Under the pieces are notes generated by a model that saw nothing but the letters and a program-made list of their open reading frames with translations, ran no database searches and was not told where the DNA came from. 23,094 bases of DNA from JAVVRI01 sp036654795 (GTDB lineage: Bacteria > Bacteroidota > Bacteroidia > Bacteroidales > Tannerellaceae), in assembly GCA_036654795.1 (NCBI GenBank), contig JAVVRI010000022.1, forward strand, positions 1-23,094. Direction: 5' to 3'. Positions 7,775-16,210 of the stretch are shown here, in pieces. The position numbers and the translations under genes are program-made. Position 1 is the first letter of the stretch, and the number at the start of each line of letters is the position of its first letter.

Positions 7775-8667
7775 AGATAAACGTAATAGGCGTCCCACTC
7801 AACTTGGGATGCGATCGTGCAGGAGTAGAACGGGCGCCCAACCATTTACGCGAACATGGCCTCATGCAGATCATCCGTAACAACGGCCATCGGGCGTTCG
7901 ATCTGGGTAACCTTTACGTACCACTTGTTAAGGAGGCGGAGAAATATGCTCGCGGCAGCGGCATGAAGTATCTGGATGCCATTGTGGAGGTAAACAACAA
8001 CTTGGCCGAACTCGTCTACGACAGCCTTCGCGGAGGCGCCTTCCCGCTTGTAATCGGGGGCGATCACTCCCTCGGACTCGGCAGCGCTTCGGGCGTAGGT
8101 AAATGTTACGAAGACTTTGGCATTATCTGGCTGGATGCGCATGGCGACATCAATACCAGCGAAACTTCGCCAAGTGGAAACATACACGGCATGCCACTCA
8201 GCGCCCTCATGGGTATGGGAAGCGAGGAACTGATCAACATCTATGGCCAAGGCAACAAGGTGAACCCACAAAACGTCTTTCTCGTCGGGACGCGCAGTCT
8301 GGATGAAGGCGAATGGGCACTGATCGAAAAGGAACAGCTCAGCGTCTACACCATGGAGACAATCCGCCTGAAAGGCATCTCCTTCGTGGCGGAGGACATC
8401 AAACGGAAGCTGCGCGAACGGAAAATACGCAACGTTCATTTCAGCATTGACGTGGACAGCATCGATCCCCGCTTCGCACCCGGCACAGGTACACGTGTGC
8501 CCGAAGGGTTGATGCCGGACGAGTTCAATGACTTCATCGACCACATGCTGGCTACTAACCTTATCAAGTCCCTCGACCTCGTCGAACTAAATCCCGACCT
8601 CGACACCAACGACCTGACAACTAAGCTCTGCCTCCATATTATCGACTACATTACTGCCCGCTTATAA
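7771..8667 (+). CDS. rocF: Arginase
   Basis: 298 residues, ureohydrolase family, normal length. All binuclear manganese ligand motifs are intact: GGDHS (His99), DAHGD (Asp122, His124, Asp126) and SIDVDSIDP (Asp227, Asp229). The N-terminal VIGVPLNLGCDRAGVERAP and the block NTSETSPSGNIHGMPLSAL (residues 128-146) are typical of arginase rather than agmatinase or formimidoylglutamase. It hydrolyses arginine to ornithine and urea; ornithine is then used by the overlapping upstream gene product. No urease gene is visible in the window. A 10-bp GC-rich hairpin follows the stop by a few bases. Confidence 0.93.
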   Translation: MKINVIGVPLNLGCDRAGVERAPNHLREHGLMQIIRNNGHRAFDLGNLYVPLVKEAEKYARGSGMKYLDAIVEVNNNLAELVYDSLRGGAFPLVIGGDHSLGLGSASGVGKCYEDFGIIWLDAHGDINTSETSPSGNIHGMPLSALMGMGSEELINIYGQGNKVNPQNVFLVGTRSLDEGEWALIEKEQLSVYTMETIRLKGISFVAEDIKRKLRERKIRNVHFSIDVDSIDPRFAPGTGTRVPEGLMPDEFNDFIDHMLATNLIKSLDLVELNPDLDTNDLTTKLCLHIIDYITARL

Positions 8668-8674
8668 ACCATAA

Positions 8675-8703
8675 GCCCCCGTCACCTACCAGATGACGGG
8701 GGC
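8675..8703 (+). terminator. Hairpin after rocF
   Basis: GCCCCCGTCA (8675-8684) pairs perfectly with TGACGGGGGC (8694-8703) around a 9-nt loop, starting 8 bp after the arginase stop. The stem is very stable, but there is no T tract immediately after it, so termination may be partial or protein-assisted. Confidence 0.7.
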
Positions 8704-8775
8704 ATTCTGGCATTATATGAGTTTCGCAAAACAACCGTAACACCGAATTACCTTCTATTCAAATGAGGCAATAAC

Positions 8776-8807
8776 TTTGTCTATTAATGATTATATCAGT
8801 AAATTTG
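8776..8807 (+). promoter_or_regulatory. Promoter of the secreted phosphatase-like gene
   Basis: TTTG at 8776-8779 and TAAATTTG at 8800-8807 are spaced by 20 bp, a good Bacteroidetes promoter. The expected leader is about 27 nt before the ATG at 8841. The upstream TTTG is itself part of a TAACTTTG (8772-8779), a second possible -7 box. Confidence 0.6.
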
Positions 8808-8840
8808 TCATCGCAGAATATAACCATATAAATAATTATT

Positions 8841-9743
8841 ATGAAAACAAGCAAGTTTGTTTTAGCGTTGACCCTCATCCTATTGTGTGCTAATATGTTG
8901 AATGCGGCTGATTGGAAGGCAAAGCATGTAGTAATGATCGGACTAGACGGCTGGGGTGCTTATAGCATAGAGAAAGCCAATATGCCGAATGTAAAGAAAT
9001 TGATGGCTGACGGTGCATACACATTAAAGAAACGTTCCGTGCTCCCTTCTTCCAGTGCCGTCAACTGGGCTTCGATGTATATGGGGGCTGGACCGGAGCT
9101 ACACGGTTACACCGAATGGGGCTCTCAAACGCCGGAGCTGACATCGCGTGTGGTGGATCAAGATGGCATATTCCCCACCCTGTTCGGTCTGCTTCGCCGC
9201 TCCGCTCCAAAGGCCGAGATTGGCTGCATATACGAATGGGGAGGCATCCGTTATGTTGTGGACACCTTGGCTTTGAATTATGACAAACATGTTTCAGAAG
9301 CATCCAAAGAGCCACAAGCAACAGTCCGCTACGCCGTAGATTATATAAAGAAAGCGAAACCCACGCTGGTTAATATCGTTTGGGACGAGCCGGATCATGT
9401 AGGGCACGGCGAAGGTCATGACACCCCTGCCTATTATGCCAAGCTAACAGTGCTCGACGGCTATATTGGCCAAGTTATTGAAGCCGTAAAAGAAGCCGGT
9501 ATGCTAGACGAAACTATTTTTATTGTAACAGCCGACCATGGTGGCATCAACAAAGGGCACGGTGGCAAAACCATGCAAGAAATGGAAACAGCCTTCATCA
9601 TCTCCGGTAAAGGCGTAAAGAAAGGCTATCACTTTCAGGAAAGCATGATGCAGTTTGATGTCGCCTCAACCTTAGCTTACATCTTCGACCTCGAACAACC
9701 TCAGGTATGGATTGGCCGCCCGATGAAGCAAGTCTTCAACTAG
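8841..9743 (+). CDS. Secreted alkaline-phosphatase-superfamily hydrolase
   Basis: 300 residues. A signal peptide (about 1-22, FVLALTLILLCANMLNA, cleaved before ADW) directs it to the periplasm. The fold is that of type I phosphodiesterase / nucleotide pyrophosphatase enzymes: metal ligand Asp36 in VMIGLDGWG, a nucleophile segment PSSSAVNWASMYMG (Ser70-72; family nucleophile Thr or Ser), EPDHVGHG (Asp185, His189), TADHGG (Asp232, His233) and KGHGG (His240). It probably hydrolyses a phosphate mono- or diester outside the cytoplasm; the substrate is not predictable. It has its own promoter and is not in an obvious operon. At 300 residues it is a compact member with no extra cap or C-terminal domain. 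Confidence 0.85.
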   Translation: MKTSKFVLALTLILLCANMLNAADWKAKHVVMIGLDGWGAYSIEKANMPNVKKLMADGAYTLKKRSVLPSSSAVNWASMYMGAGPELHGYTEWGSQTPELTSRVVDQDGIFPTLFGLLRRSAPKAEIGCIYEWGGIRYVVDTLALNYDKHVSEASKEPQATVRYAVDYIKKAKPTLVNIVWDEPDHVGHGEGHDTPAYYAKLTVLDGYIGQVIEAVKEAGMLDETIFIVTADHGGINKGHGGKTMQEMETAFIISGKGVKKGYHFQESMMQFDVASTLAYIFDLEQPQVWIGRPMKQVFN

Positions 9744-9763
9744 TAGAAAGACTTTTCCTACTT

Positions 9764-9872
9764 ATACCGATGAAATGAGTTTCAGTAAAAAATATGCCGG
9801 TGAAACTTTAGTTTCATCACTATGAAACTTTTGTTTCACCGGGACGAAACTTTTGTTTCATCGGTATGAAAC
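9764..9872. repeat. Palindrome array with 22-bp period
   Basis: Three palindromes of the form TGAAAC-TTTT-GTTTCA lie at 9801-9816 (centre TTTA), 9823-9838 and 9845-9860 (first base C), then a half copy TGAAAC at 9867-9872. Starts are exactly 22 bp apart, separated by 6-bp spacers TCACTA, CCGGGA and TCGGTA. A degenerate copy, TGAAATGAGTTTCA, sits at 9771-9784. In addition ATACCGATGAAA (9764-9775) is the exact reverse complement of 9857-9868, so the whole array can fold on itself. It lies between the 3' ends of two convergent genes. It may be a REP-like element or a bidirectional terminator. Confidence 0.85.
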
Positions 9873-9936
9873 TAATATACGCTTGTACCCTTTCTTCGCA
9901 AAAGACATTACACCTTTGTGCAATCTAAGTTCACCA

Positions 9937-12900
9937 TTAACGTTTGCGGGCAGCCGCCTCCTTTGCCTTTAGCACTTCGCGGCGTGCTTTTTCCTTTGCC
10001 TTTAGTTTAGCAGCGTAATCGCGCTCCTTTTGTTTGCGCTCCTGCTCTTTCTGTTTGAGGCGTTCTTTGTAAGCACGCTCCTTTTCCTTGCGAAGTTCTT
10101 GGTTGGCTTTCAACTTGGCCTTGCGGTCGGCTGCGGTCTGCTTTACTTTCGCTTCGCGATCGGCTGCTAATTGCTTTTCCTGATCGGCTTTTGCCTTTAA
10201 AAGAGCATCTTCTTCTGCCTTCTGCTGCTTGATAAGGGCTTCGCGCTCTTTCTCCTTCTGGAGCTGCAACTCCTTGTCCGCCTTTTGTTCAGCTTCGAAG
10301 GCTTTACGTTTCTCCTCCTTACGGGCTTCTTCTTCGGCAGCTTCGCGTTTGCGGATAGCCTCTATTTCCTTCAGACTAAGACCCTCTTCGGGGGCAGGTG
10401 CTTGTGTAGCGGGAGTTGACAAAGTATCTTTTCTCACGGGGACAGGTACTACCTCCGGCATCAGTAAGGTGTCAGCTGGTACCGTTACCGACGGTTCGGC
10501 AGCCGGAGCATCTAACGGCTTCGGGACAGGCACACGATCAATTGGTTTCGCCACTTCACTTTCAACAGCCTCCTTAACTTTTACAGTTTCCTTAGCTTCC
10601 TCAGTATCTTCAGTCTTAACTTCTTCGGCTTTGTCCTCTTCTAACTTTTCCTCTTCGGCAGCCATACGCTCATCCCAACGGGCAACTAGTTCAGGGGCTG
10701 CTTCGCCAAAATTTTCTTTAAAGAAGAGCACGTATTCATCGAGCGTCTTACCACGCATCAGTGTTTCGTAATTATCGGTGGAGATAGGAAGAATGGCCAC
10801 AGCCTTGTTCAAGGCAGTAGCATAACCATCCTTTCCGTAGATCATTTTATAATATTGAAGGATCTCGCCAAAGTTAATAAAGCCGTCTATCATCAGCATA
10901 CTCATCGGACCTGCCTGCTCAACGGTTAGGTCGAACTCCTTCACCATAAAGTTGGCAAAGTTATAAGCCGCAACAGCAAAGAGCAACTGATTCTTGTCCA
11001 CACTTCCAGTCGGATAGACCAGCAGCATGCGGTAAGGTGCATTGGGTTCAGCCTTAAAGATACGAGCAGAGTCCGCAGCCGACAGACTTCCGTCATCACC
11101 CACACCGAAGCGCAGATTCCAAGCCATACCCGTCACCCCACCTTGCACCATCGCACGACCACGCAACACACCTTTCAGCATCTCGCCAGCCAACTCCGTT
11201 ACGTCGGCAGCCGGATATTTCTCCACCAGTGCCTTCAAGGCTTTCTTGAAGCCTTCCGCATTCCCTGCCTGCACATAGGTCAGCGCTTCGAGAAACATAA
11301 ACTTAGGCATCAGTGTTGCTAGTGGATACTTGGCGGCCACCTCGCTGTAGTTACGGCGTACCATAGAGGTGTCGCCGGCCAGATAGCCGGTATAGGTCTG
11401 TTCGTAGATAGAGTCTTGAACGGCATCCATCATGCGGATGTTGTGCTCGTAGTTCGGATCGGCCACGGCAATGGCATAATCACTTTCCGGGAAAATGGTC
11501 ATCAGCTTGGACTTATACTGAGCGGCCAGTGCGGTGTCGCCCGTACGAAGTGCCATCAAATAGACCTGATAATAGCTCTCCAAGCGATGTTCGTTCTCGG
11601 CAAAGCGGCGCTCCAGCTCTTCGAAAGCGGAGATAGCCAGCGGCATATTCTCCAACTTGTCTTTATAGATACAAGCCATATTGTACAATCCGTCTATAAT
11701 AATCACGTTCGAAGCCTCTACGTCCTCAGGGGTAAGCGGGAGTTGCTGGATGTAGAACTCGCGCGTTTTGGGGTCATCCGAAGCAATTGCCTCCATTCCT
11801 CCGAGCGAATCAGTCGGCAACGGTTTGCCATCAGGACCGAGGGTAGCAGTAGAATCCGCCTGTGCTGCCTCCTCAGCCTCCATCCCCTCATTAAAGGTGG
11901 AGAGTGCTTTTTTGCGGCGACGCCAGTCGTCCTCCAACGGACGGCGCCCCCATTTACGTTGAAACTGCGTCTTGCCCTGAGCTACCGCCTGCGGATTATA
12001 GAAATAGAAAGAGCTTCCTCCCGCAGTAGTAGGCATCGTAACGGGCTTTGTCTCTGTACCCGGACGGTCTATGCCTGTGCCTTTCGACTCCTGATCGGCC
12101 AGGTAGGCCTCTTTCTCAGCCAAGGCAGCGGCTTCTTCCTCCTCTTTCTTTACACGCTCGATGATTTTGTCAATTACAACAAGGCGTTCGGGCTCCGGCA
12201 TGCGTGCCAGCGTCTGTAGACTATCCTGTAGATGGACAGCCTCAACATGTACTACCAACTCATCCAGCACGGCCGAAAGATGAGAGACGCGGTCGTACTC
12301 TTTATATTCTTTTTGTATTCCTGCCAATGCTCCGCTAAAACAAGGCTGCGCTTTGACATAGTCGCCCTGCTGGAAATAGATATCGCCCAACTTGATCTGA
12401 CAAATGGCTTTGTCCATACCGTTGCGCGTACTCTTCTCAATACCCAAAGCATAGCTTTGGATGGCTATCGTGGTGTCCTCCCGAGTCATATAAATATTAC
12501 CCAAAGCGTAGTAGACCTGATCGAGCAACTCTTTATTTTTCTGGCTGGCAGCCATGCGATGAAGCATCTTGACCACCTTCATGTAATTGACGCCTGAAAA
12601 GACCTCCGTCTGGCGGATACGGGCAGCAAACTCCAACTCATACGGAGGATTGGAGCCGGCCACTTCACCAAATGTTTTATAAGCCAGACTGTTTAATTCC
12701 TGATCGGCATAGATCTGCCCCAGTAAATACTTCATACGGGTACGCTGTAGTCGGCTCTTCTCTGCCTTAATTGCTGTTTTAAGGTAAGGGATTGCCTCTT
12801 CAAACTGATGGTTCTTTACCAAAAAGTCTGCATTCACAGAGGCGTATTGGTTAAGGTTGTCTTTGGGGATGCCGTTAGTATTAAGCTTTTTCAGAATATC

Positions 12901-13473
12901 TTCCGTTTCGTAAAACCAGCCTAGTTCGGAGTAGCAGCGGGCTTGCCAAAGGCGCGCTTCGGCAACGATCTCTTCCTCCTGTGCATAATGGCGAACGATG
13001 TAGGAGAATGTGGCGGAGGATTGCAGGAAGTCGGCATTATAAAACTGTGCCTGTCCGATCATCAACCAGCACTTACTTAGGAAGGGGTTATATTCCTCCT
13101 GCTCCTGAATGGCACGCAGTTTGGGATTGTTTCTCCAACCGGGCTTCTTGTCCGGCTTGGCCTTAATGGAGTGTAATTTGACGGCCTTCTCACCCTTCTC
13201 GATAGCCCGGTTGAAGGGGCCGCCAACAACAGACTTATTCTTGGGCTGTGCGCTGATAGGATACATATAGATTAGGTCGGAATAGTTTTCCTTATATCCG
13301 TCCTGCATGGATTTCAGCGATTCGTCGAACGATGTCTTGCCGTTAAAGTAGATGTTGTAACGGGAGGTAAAGGCATGATAAAAGCGGCTTGCCTTGGTGT
13401 TTTTCTTCGTACTACACGACCAAAGCAAGAGTATTGCCAATAATGACGCTATATAACAGATATTTCTTTTCAC
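9937..13473 (-). CDS. SprE/PorW-like TPR lipoprotein
   Basis: 1178 residues. A lipoprotein signal (SLLAILLLWSC, lipidated Cys20) is followed by SRFYHAFTSRYNIYFNGKTSF, a block I recognise from SprE/PorW, a T9SS-associated lipoprotein of Bacteroidetes. Helical TPR-like repeats cover about residues 130-420 and 590-900 (for example AEARLWQARCYSELGWFYETEDIL and YYALGNIYMTREDTTIAIQSYALGI), with a Pro/Gly-rich break near 470-560. The last 250 residues are low complexity: an acidic/Pro stretch, then a long K/E/R/A helix rich in KEKE and QKAEE patterns. It starts 45 bp after the permease gene and is probably last in the aroA cluster. In species without a full T9SS the homologue's role is unclear. Confidence 0.8.
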   Translation of the reverse strand: MKRNICYIASLLAILLLWSCSTKKNTKASRFYHAFTSRYNIYFNGKTSFDESLKSMQDGYKENYSDLIYMYPISAQPKNKSVVGGPFNRAIEKGEKAVKLHSIKAKPDKKPGWRNNPKLRAIQEQEEYNPFLSKCWLMIGQAQFYNADFLQSSATFSYIVRHYAQEEEIVAEARLWQARCYSELGWFYETEDILKKLNTNGIPKDNLNQYASVNADFLVKNHQFEEAIPYLKTAIKAEKSRLQRTRMKYLLGQIYADQELNSLAYKTFGEVAGSNPPYELEFAARIRQTEVFSGVNYMKVVKMLHRMAASQKNKELLDQVYYALGNIYMTREDTTIAIQSYALGIEKSTRNGMDKAICQIKLGDIYFQQGDYVKAQPCFSGALAGIQKEYKEYDRVSHLSAVLDELVVHVEAVHLQDSLQTLARMPEPERLVVIDKIIERVKKEEEEAAALAEKEAYLADQESKGTGIDRPGTETKPVTMPTTAGGSSFYFYNPQAVAQGKTQFQRKWGRRPLEDDWRRRKKALSTFNEGMEAEEAAQADSTATLGPDGKPLPTDSLGGMEAIASDDPKTREFYIQQLPLTPEDVEASNVIIIDGLYNMACIYKDKLENMPLAISAFEELERRFAENEHRLESYYQVYLMALRTGDTALAAQYKSKLMTIFPESDYAIAVADPNYEHNIRMMDAVQDSIYEQTYTGYLAGDTSMVRRNYSEVAAKYPLATLMPKFMFLEALTYVQAGNAEGFKKALKALVEKYPAADVTELAGEMLKGVLRGRAMVQGGVTGMAWNLRFGVGDDGSLSAADSARIFKAEPNAPYRMLLVYPTGSVDKNQLLFAVAAYNFANFMVKEFDLTVEQAGPMSMLMIDGFINFGEILQYYKMIYGKDGYATALNKAVAILPISTDNYETLMRGKTLDEYVLFFKENFGEAAPELVARWDERMAAEEEKLEEDKAEEVKTEDTEEAKETVKVKEAVESEVAKPIDRVPVPKPLDAPAAEPSVTVPADTLLMPEVVPVPVRKDTLSTPATQAPAPEEGLSLKEIEAIRKREAAEEEARKEEKRKAFEAEQKADKELQLQKEKEREALIKQQKAEEDALLKAKADQEKQLAADREAKVKQTAADRKAKLKANQELRKEKERAYKERLKQKEQERKQKERDYAAKLKAKEKARREVLKAKEAAARKR

Positions 13474-13518
13474 TTTCGGTGCCTCTTCATCCCTATTACT
13501 AACTAAAAACTATGCGGT

Positions 13519-14328
13519 TTATTGCTTGTGGGTAAGGAATAATACCCCTTTCACCATTAAAAACAGCACAACTAGCACCAGAATAATAAAAGCACCGGAC
13601 GGTACGTTTAGATAATAAGAGAACACTAGCCCCGCCACACAGCCCAAAAAGCCGACTAGAATACTGCCAAAAATAATCTTTTTAAAGTCAGACGTAAAAA
13701 GGTTGACCGTAATCTGAGGCAACGTCAGCAGACTCATCAGCAACATAATTCCCACCAGACGGATGGAAAGCACAATCGTCAGCGCAATAAAACACATCAT
13801 CGTATATTCTATCCACTTGACCGGAAGCTGCTGCGTAACGGCAAAGTCGTGATCGAAGGCCACATACACAATCTTCTTCAGAAAAAGGGAAAACACGGTA
13901 ATCAGCACAACACACAAGGCGCCAATCAAGGCTATATCCATGCGGGAGACCGTCAGAATATTACCAAACAAATAAGCCGACAAGTTCGGAGCATAACCCG
14001 GCGTAAGGAAGATAAAGATCACACCCAGCGCCATCCCAAGCGACCAGATACCGGCAATAGCCGAATCCTCACGCACGTTCTGCGTCTTGCTAGCCCACTC
14101 CACCCCAAAGGCGGAAAGGACGGAGAAAAGCATCGCCATAACGATCGGGTTCGTACCCAAATAGAAGCCAAGCCCCAAGCCGCCAAACGAAGCGTGCGTA
14201 ATACCCCCGCTTATAAATACCAGTCGGCGGGACACAATATAGGTACCCATAATTCCGCAAGCAATCGCTGTAAGCAAACTACCAAGCAACGCATGCTGAA
14301 AAAAAGAATATTGCAATAGCTCTAACAT
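13519..14328 (-). CDS. ABC-3 family metal transporter permease
   Basis: 269 residues, almost entirely hydrophobic with about eight membrane helices. It has the family's N-terminal YSFFQHALLGSLLTAIACGIMGTYIVSRR, then GGITHASFGGLGLGF, and YLFGNILTVSR in the middle. These mark the ZnuB/MntB/TroC group that imports zinc, manganese or iron. Its start overlaps the stop of the preceding small gene (TAATG), so translation is coupled. No ATPase or substrate-binding protein gene is in the window, so partners must be encoded elsewhere. The metal cannot be assigned from sequence. Confidence 0.88.
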   Translation of the reverse strand: MLELLQYSFFQHALLGSLLTAIACGIMGTYIVSRRLVFISGGITHASFGGLGLGFYLGTNPIVMAMLFSVLSAFGVEWASKTQNVREDSAIAGIWSLGMALGVIFIFLTPGYAPNLSAYLFGNILTVSRMDIALIGALCVVLITVFSLFLKKIVYVAFDHDFAVTQQLPVKWIEYTMMCFIALTIVLSIRLVGIMLLMSLLTLPQITVNLFTSDFKKIIFGSILVGFLGCVAGLVFSYYLNVPSGAFIILVLVVLFLMVKGVLFLTHKQ

Positions 14329-14741
14329 TATCTTCTCTCCCCCACAATTAAGAACGCTTCGTCTTTGAGAGCGTCAGGCAACTCGATGGCACGCAGTTGA
14401 AGACTACGAAGCCAACCAGCTACTTCGACATCGCGCAAAGTATAAAGAACATCGCGAAACTCCTCCACAGCCTCATCGCCATAAGCATCTGCCGCCAGAC
14501 CACTATAGGCATCCAACTCCTCGTCATCATAATATTCAATTGATTTGCTGACCGCAGCCAGCAGGCTGTCCCGCTCGCATGTTTCATGCTGACCGCAGCA
14601 CTCTTCGGAAAGCTCCTGAGGCTCCGGCATCGTCTCTATCTCGCCCCGCTCCAGCATACCTTCTAACTTGCGATTGCGAAAGTAACCGGCAATGGCCGCT
14701 ACTACACCCAGAAGTAAAACTGCTATAATAATATACCACAT
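14328..14741 (-). CDS. Small membrane-anchored protein with a Cys/His motif
   Basis: 137 residues. An N-terminal membrane helix (about 2-20, WYIIIAVLLLGVVAAIAGYF) is followed by a basic FRNRK stop-transfer. Next is a motif SEECCGQHETCERDSLL with Cys48, Cys49, His52 and Cys55, then an acidic helical domain (YYDDEELDAY...YGDEAVEEFRDVLYTL). I do not recognise a named family. The Cys/His spacing suggests metal binding, and the 1-nt overlap with the metal permease gene suggests shared function, for example as a metal chaperone or permease accessory; both are inference. It begins 7 bp after aroA. Confidence 0.75.
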   Translation of the reverse strand: MWYIIIAVLLLGVVAAIAGYFRNRKLEGMLERGEIETMPEPQELSEECCGQHETCERDSLLAAVSKSIEYYDDEELDAYSGLAADAYGDEAVEEFRDVLYTLRDVEVAGWLRSLQLRAIELPDALKDEAFLIVGERR

Positions 14742-14748
14742 ACTGCTT

Positions 14749-15978
14749 TCAAACTTCTTTTATTAGGAAACCGGCTTTGGCCAAATCAGTCCAATACCGG
14801 GGATAACTTTTACTGACCACCTCCGCATTCATCACCTTCAGTCCATTCGGGCGTAGCAATGAGATGGGAGCAAAGGCCATCGCCATACGATGATCTTCGT
14901 AAGTAGAAATAACAGGAGAACGAGACAACCGACAACGCTCGCCATTCCATTCCAGCACACTGTCGTTGTTAGCCGTCAGCTGGTATCCCAGCTTCGCCAA
15001 CTCTGTCTTCAGCGCCTCGATGCGGTCGGTCTCCTTAATCCGTAGACTTTGTAAACCGACGAAACGGAAATGGATATTCAGCAGCACGCAGGTAACGACA
15101 AATGTTTGTGCCAAATCAGGTTCGTTCACAAAGTTATACATCAACTTCGGGCATATATTGCCGTTATAAGTCAGCTTGACGCCGCGGTCGGTAAAGGTTG
15201 TGTCCACACCCAGTTCGGCAAACAACTTTGCCACAGTTGCGTCTCCCTGCAAACTATTTTCAAAAAGACCCAGAAGTTCTATCTCGGAATGGGGATTCAA
15301 GGCCATAATCTGGTACCAATAGGAAGCAGCGCTCCAATCAGATTCCACTGTAAAGGGGATTGGCTGATACTCCTGCGGCGCAACGTGGATAGTCTGTCCC
15401 GACCATTCGGCTGTTACGCCAAACTGCTCCATCAACTGCAACGTTAGGCGGATATAAGGCATCGAAATAATAGCCCCCTCCAGACGGAGCGTCAGCCCCT
15501 TTTCCATCATCGGCGCCACCATCAGCAAAGCCGAAATATATTGCGAACTCACACCGCCATCCAATGATATTTCGCCCCCTTGCAGCGCACTGCCAAAGAT
15601 GCGCAGCGGCGGATAACCCTCTTTATTAATATATTCAATGCGAGCTCCCAAGCTATTCAACGCATCCACTAACAACTTGATCGGTCGGTTCTGCATCCGT
15701 TCCGTACCCGTAATTGTCCATTCCCCAATGACTTTGGAGAGGAAAGCCGTCAGGAAGCGCATCGCCGTACCTGCCGCCTTGATGTCAAAGTCACAGCCGT
15801 TAGAGGTCAGTGCCTTCACCATAACCTCTGTATCATCGCATTCGGAGAGATTCTGTATGTCGTACGGGCTATAGCTCAGTGCATTCAGAATCAACGCCCG
15901 GTTACTGATGCTCTTCGAAGCCGGAAGCTGTATGGAGGTTTTGATAGGCTCCGTTGTCGCTTTGATCAGATAATTCAT
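14749..15978 (-). CDS. aroA: 3-phosphoshikimate 1-carboxyvinyltransferase
   Basis: 409 residues, the EPSP synthase of the shikimate pathway, making 5-enolpyruvylshikimate-3-phosphate from shikimate-3-phosphate and PEP. Key blocks are LPASKSISNRALIL (Lys22), AAGTAMRFLTAF (Gly70), GTERMQNRPIKLLVDAL, SSQYISALLM, the catalytic Asp288 in NEPDLAQTF, RIKETDRIEAL and YEDHRMAMAFAPI. It is slightly short compared with about 427 residues in E. coli. LPASKS replaces the common LPGSKS, and Phe75 stands where E. coli has Pro101. It is the first gene of a minus-strand cluster; the small Cys/His protein follows after 7 bp. Confidence 0.95.
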   Translation of the reverse strand: MNYLIKATTEPIKTSIQLPASKSISNRALILNALSYSPYDIQNLSECDDTEVMVKALTSNGCDFDIKAAGTAMRFLTAFLSKVIGEWTITGTERMQNRPIKLLVDALNSLGARIEYINKEGYPPLRIFGSALQGGEISLDGGVSSQYISALLMVAPMMEKGLTLRLEGAIISMPYIRLTLQLMEQFGVTAEWSGQTIHVAPQEYQPIPFTVESDWSAASYWYQIMALNPHSEIELLGLFENSLQGDATVAKLFAELGVDTTFTDRGVKLTYNGNICPKLMYNFVNEPDLAQTFVVTCVLLNIHFRFVGLQSLRIKETDRIEALKTELAKLGYQLTANNDSVLEWNGERCRLSRSPVISTYEDHRMAMAFAPISLLRPNGLKVMNAEVVSKSYPRYWTDLAKAGFLIKEV

Positions 15979-16006
15979 TCCCTTTGTCCGTTAATTATTT
16001 AAAGTA

Positions 16007-16014
16007 CAAAAGTA
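16007..16014 (-). promoter_or_regulatory. -7 element of the aroA cluster
   Basis: On the minus strand this reads TACTTTTG, a TAnnTTTG match 28 bp upstream of the aroA ATG. An upstream TTTG is present at 16027-16030 (minus) but only 12 bp away, closer than usual. Called on the -7 box and position. Confidence 0.45.
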
Positions 16015-16096
16015 CAGAATTAATTTCAAACGCCCGCTTCTTTTCCGTACGAAGCAAAGGTAACAGGTTCTTTCTCGCTCTCCCCCTCCGTTTCAC

Positions 16097-16210
16097 TCAA
16101 TCTTTCAAAGCCATGAACAAATCTTCAGGACTAGTTGAGTCTCTAAAAGCACTCATGCTTTCCTTGAGTGACCTTAAAATAGAAATATCCGAATCTCCTT
16201 TCACAGCCAT
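16097..16210 (-). other. Possible 37-residue open frame
   Basis: An ATG-initiated frame encodes 37 residues beginning MAVKGDSDISILRSLKESM and ending PEDLFMALKD. Composition is protein-like (amphipathic, charged, no low complexity), but there is no recognised family, promoter or ribosome binding site. It overlaps the end of the remnant frame at 16201-16347 by 10 bp in another frame, so it may belong to the same decayed locus rather than be a gene. Low confidence as coding. Confidence 0.2.

Noticed and set aside
7846..8544. 232-codon minus-strand frame
   Set aside because: Antisense to arginase, whose metal motifs are all intact.
9764..9872. CRISPR array
   Set aside because: Spacers are only 6 bp and similar to each other; repeats are palindromic throughout; no cas genes.
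10229..10771. 180-codon plus-strand frame rich in Ser/Ala
   Set aside because: It is the antisense of the low-complexity Lys/Glu tail of the TPR lipoprotein.
11416..12219. 267-codon plus-strand frame
   Set aside because: Antisense to the TPR lipoprotein, no motif, no promoter; long only because of the biased composition of the opposite strand.
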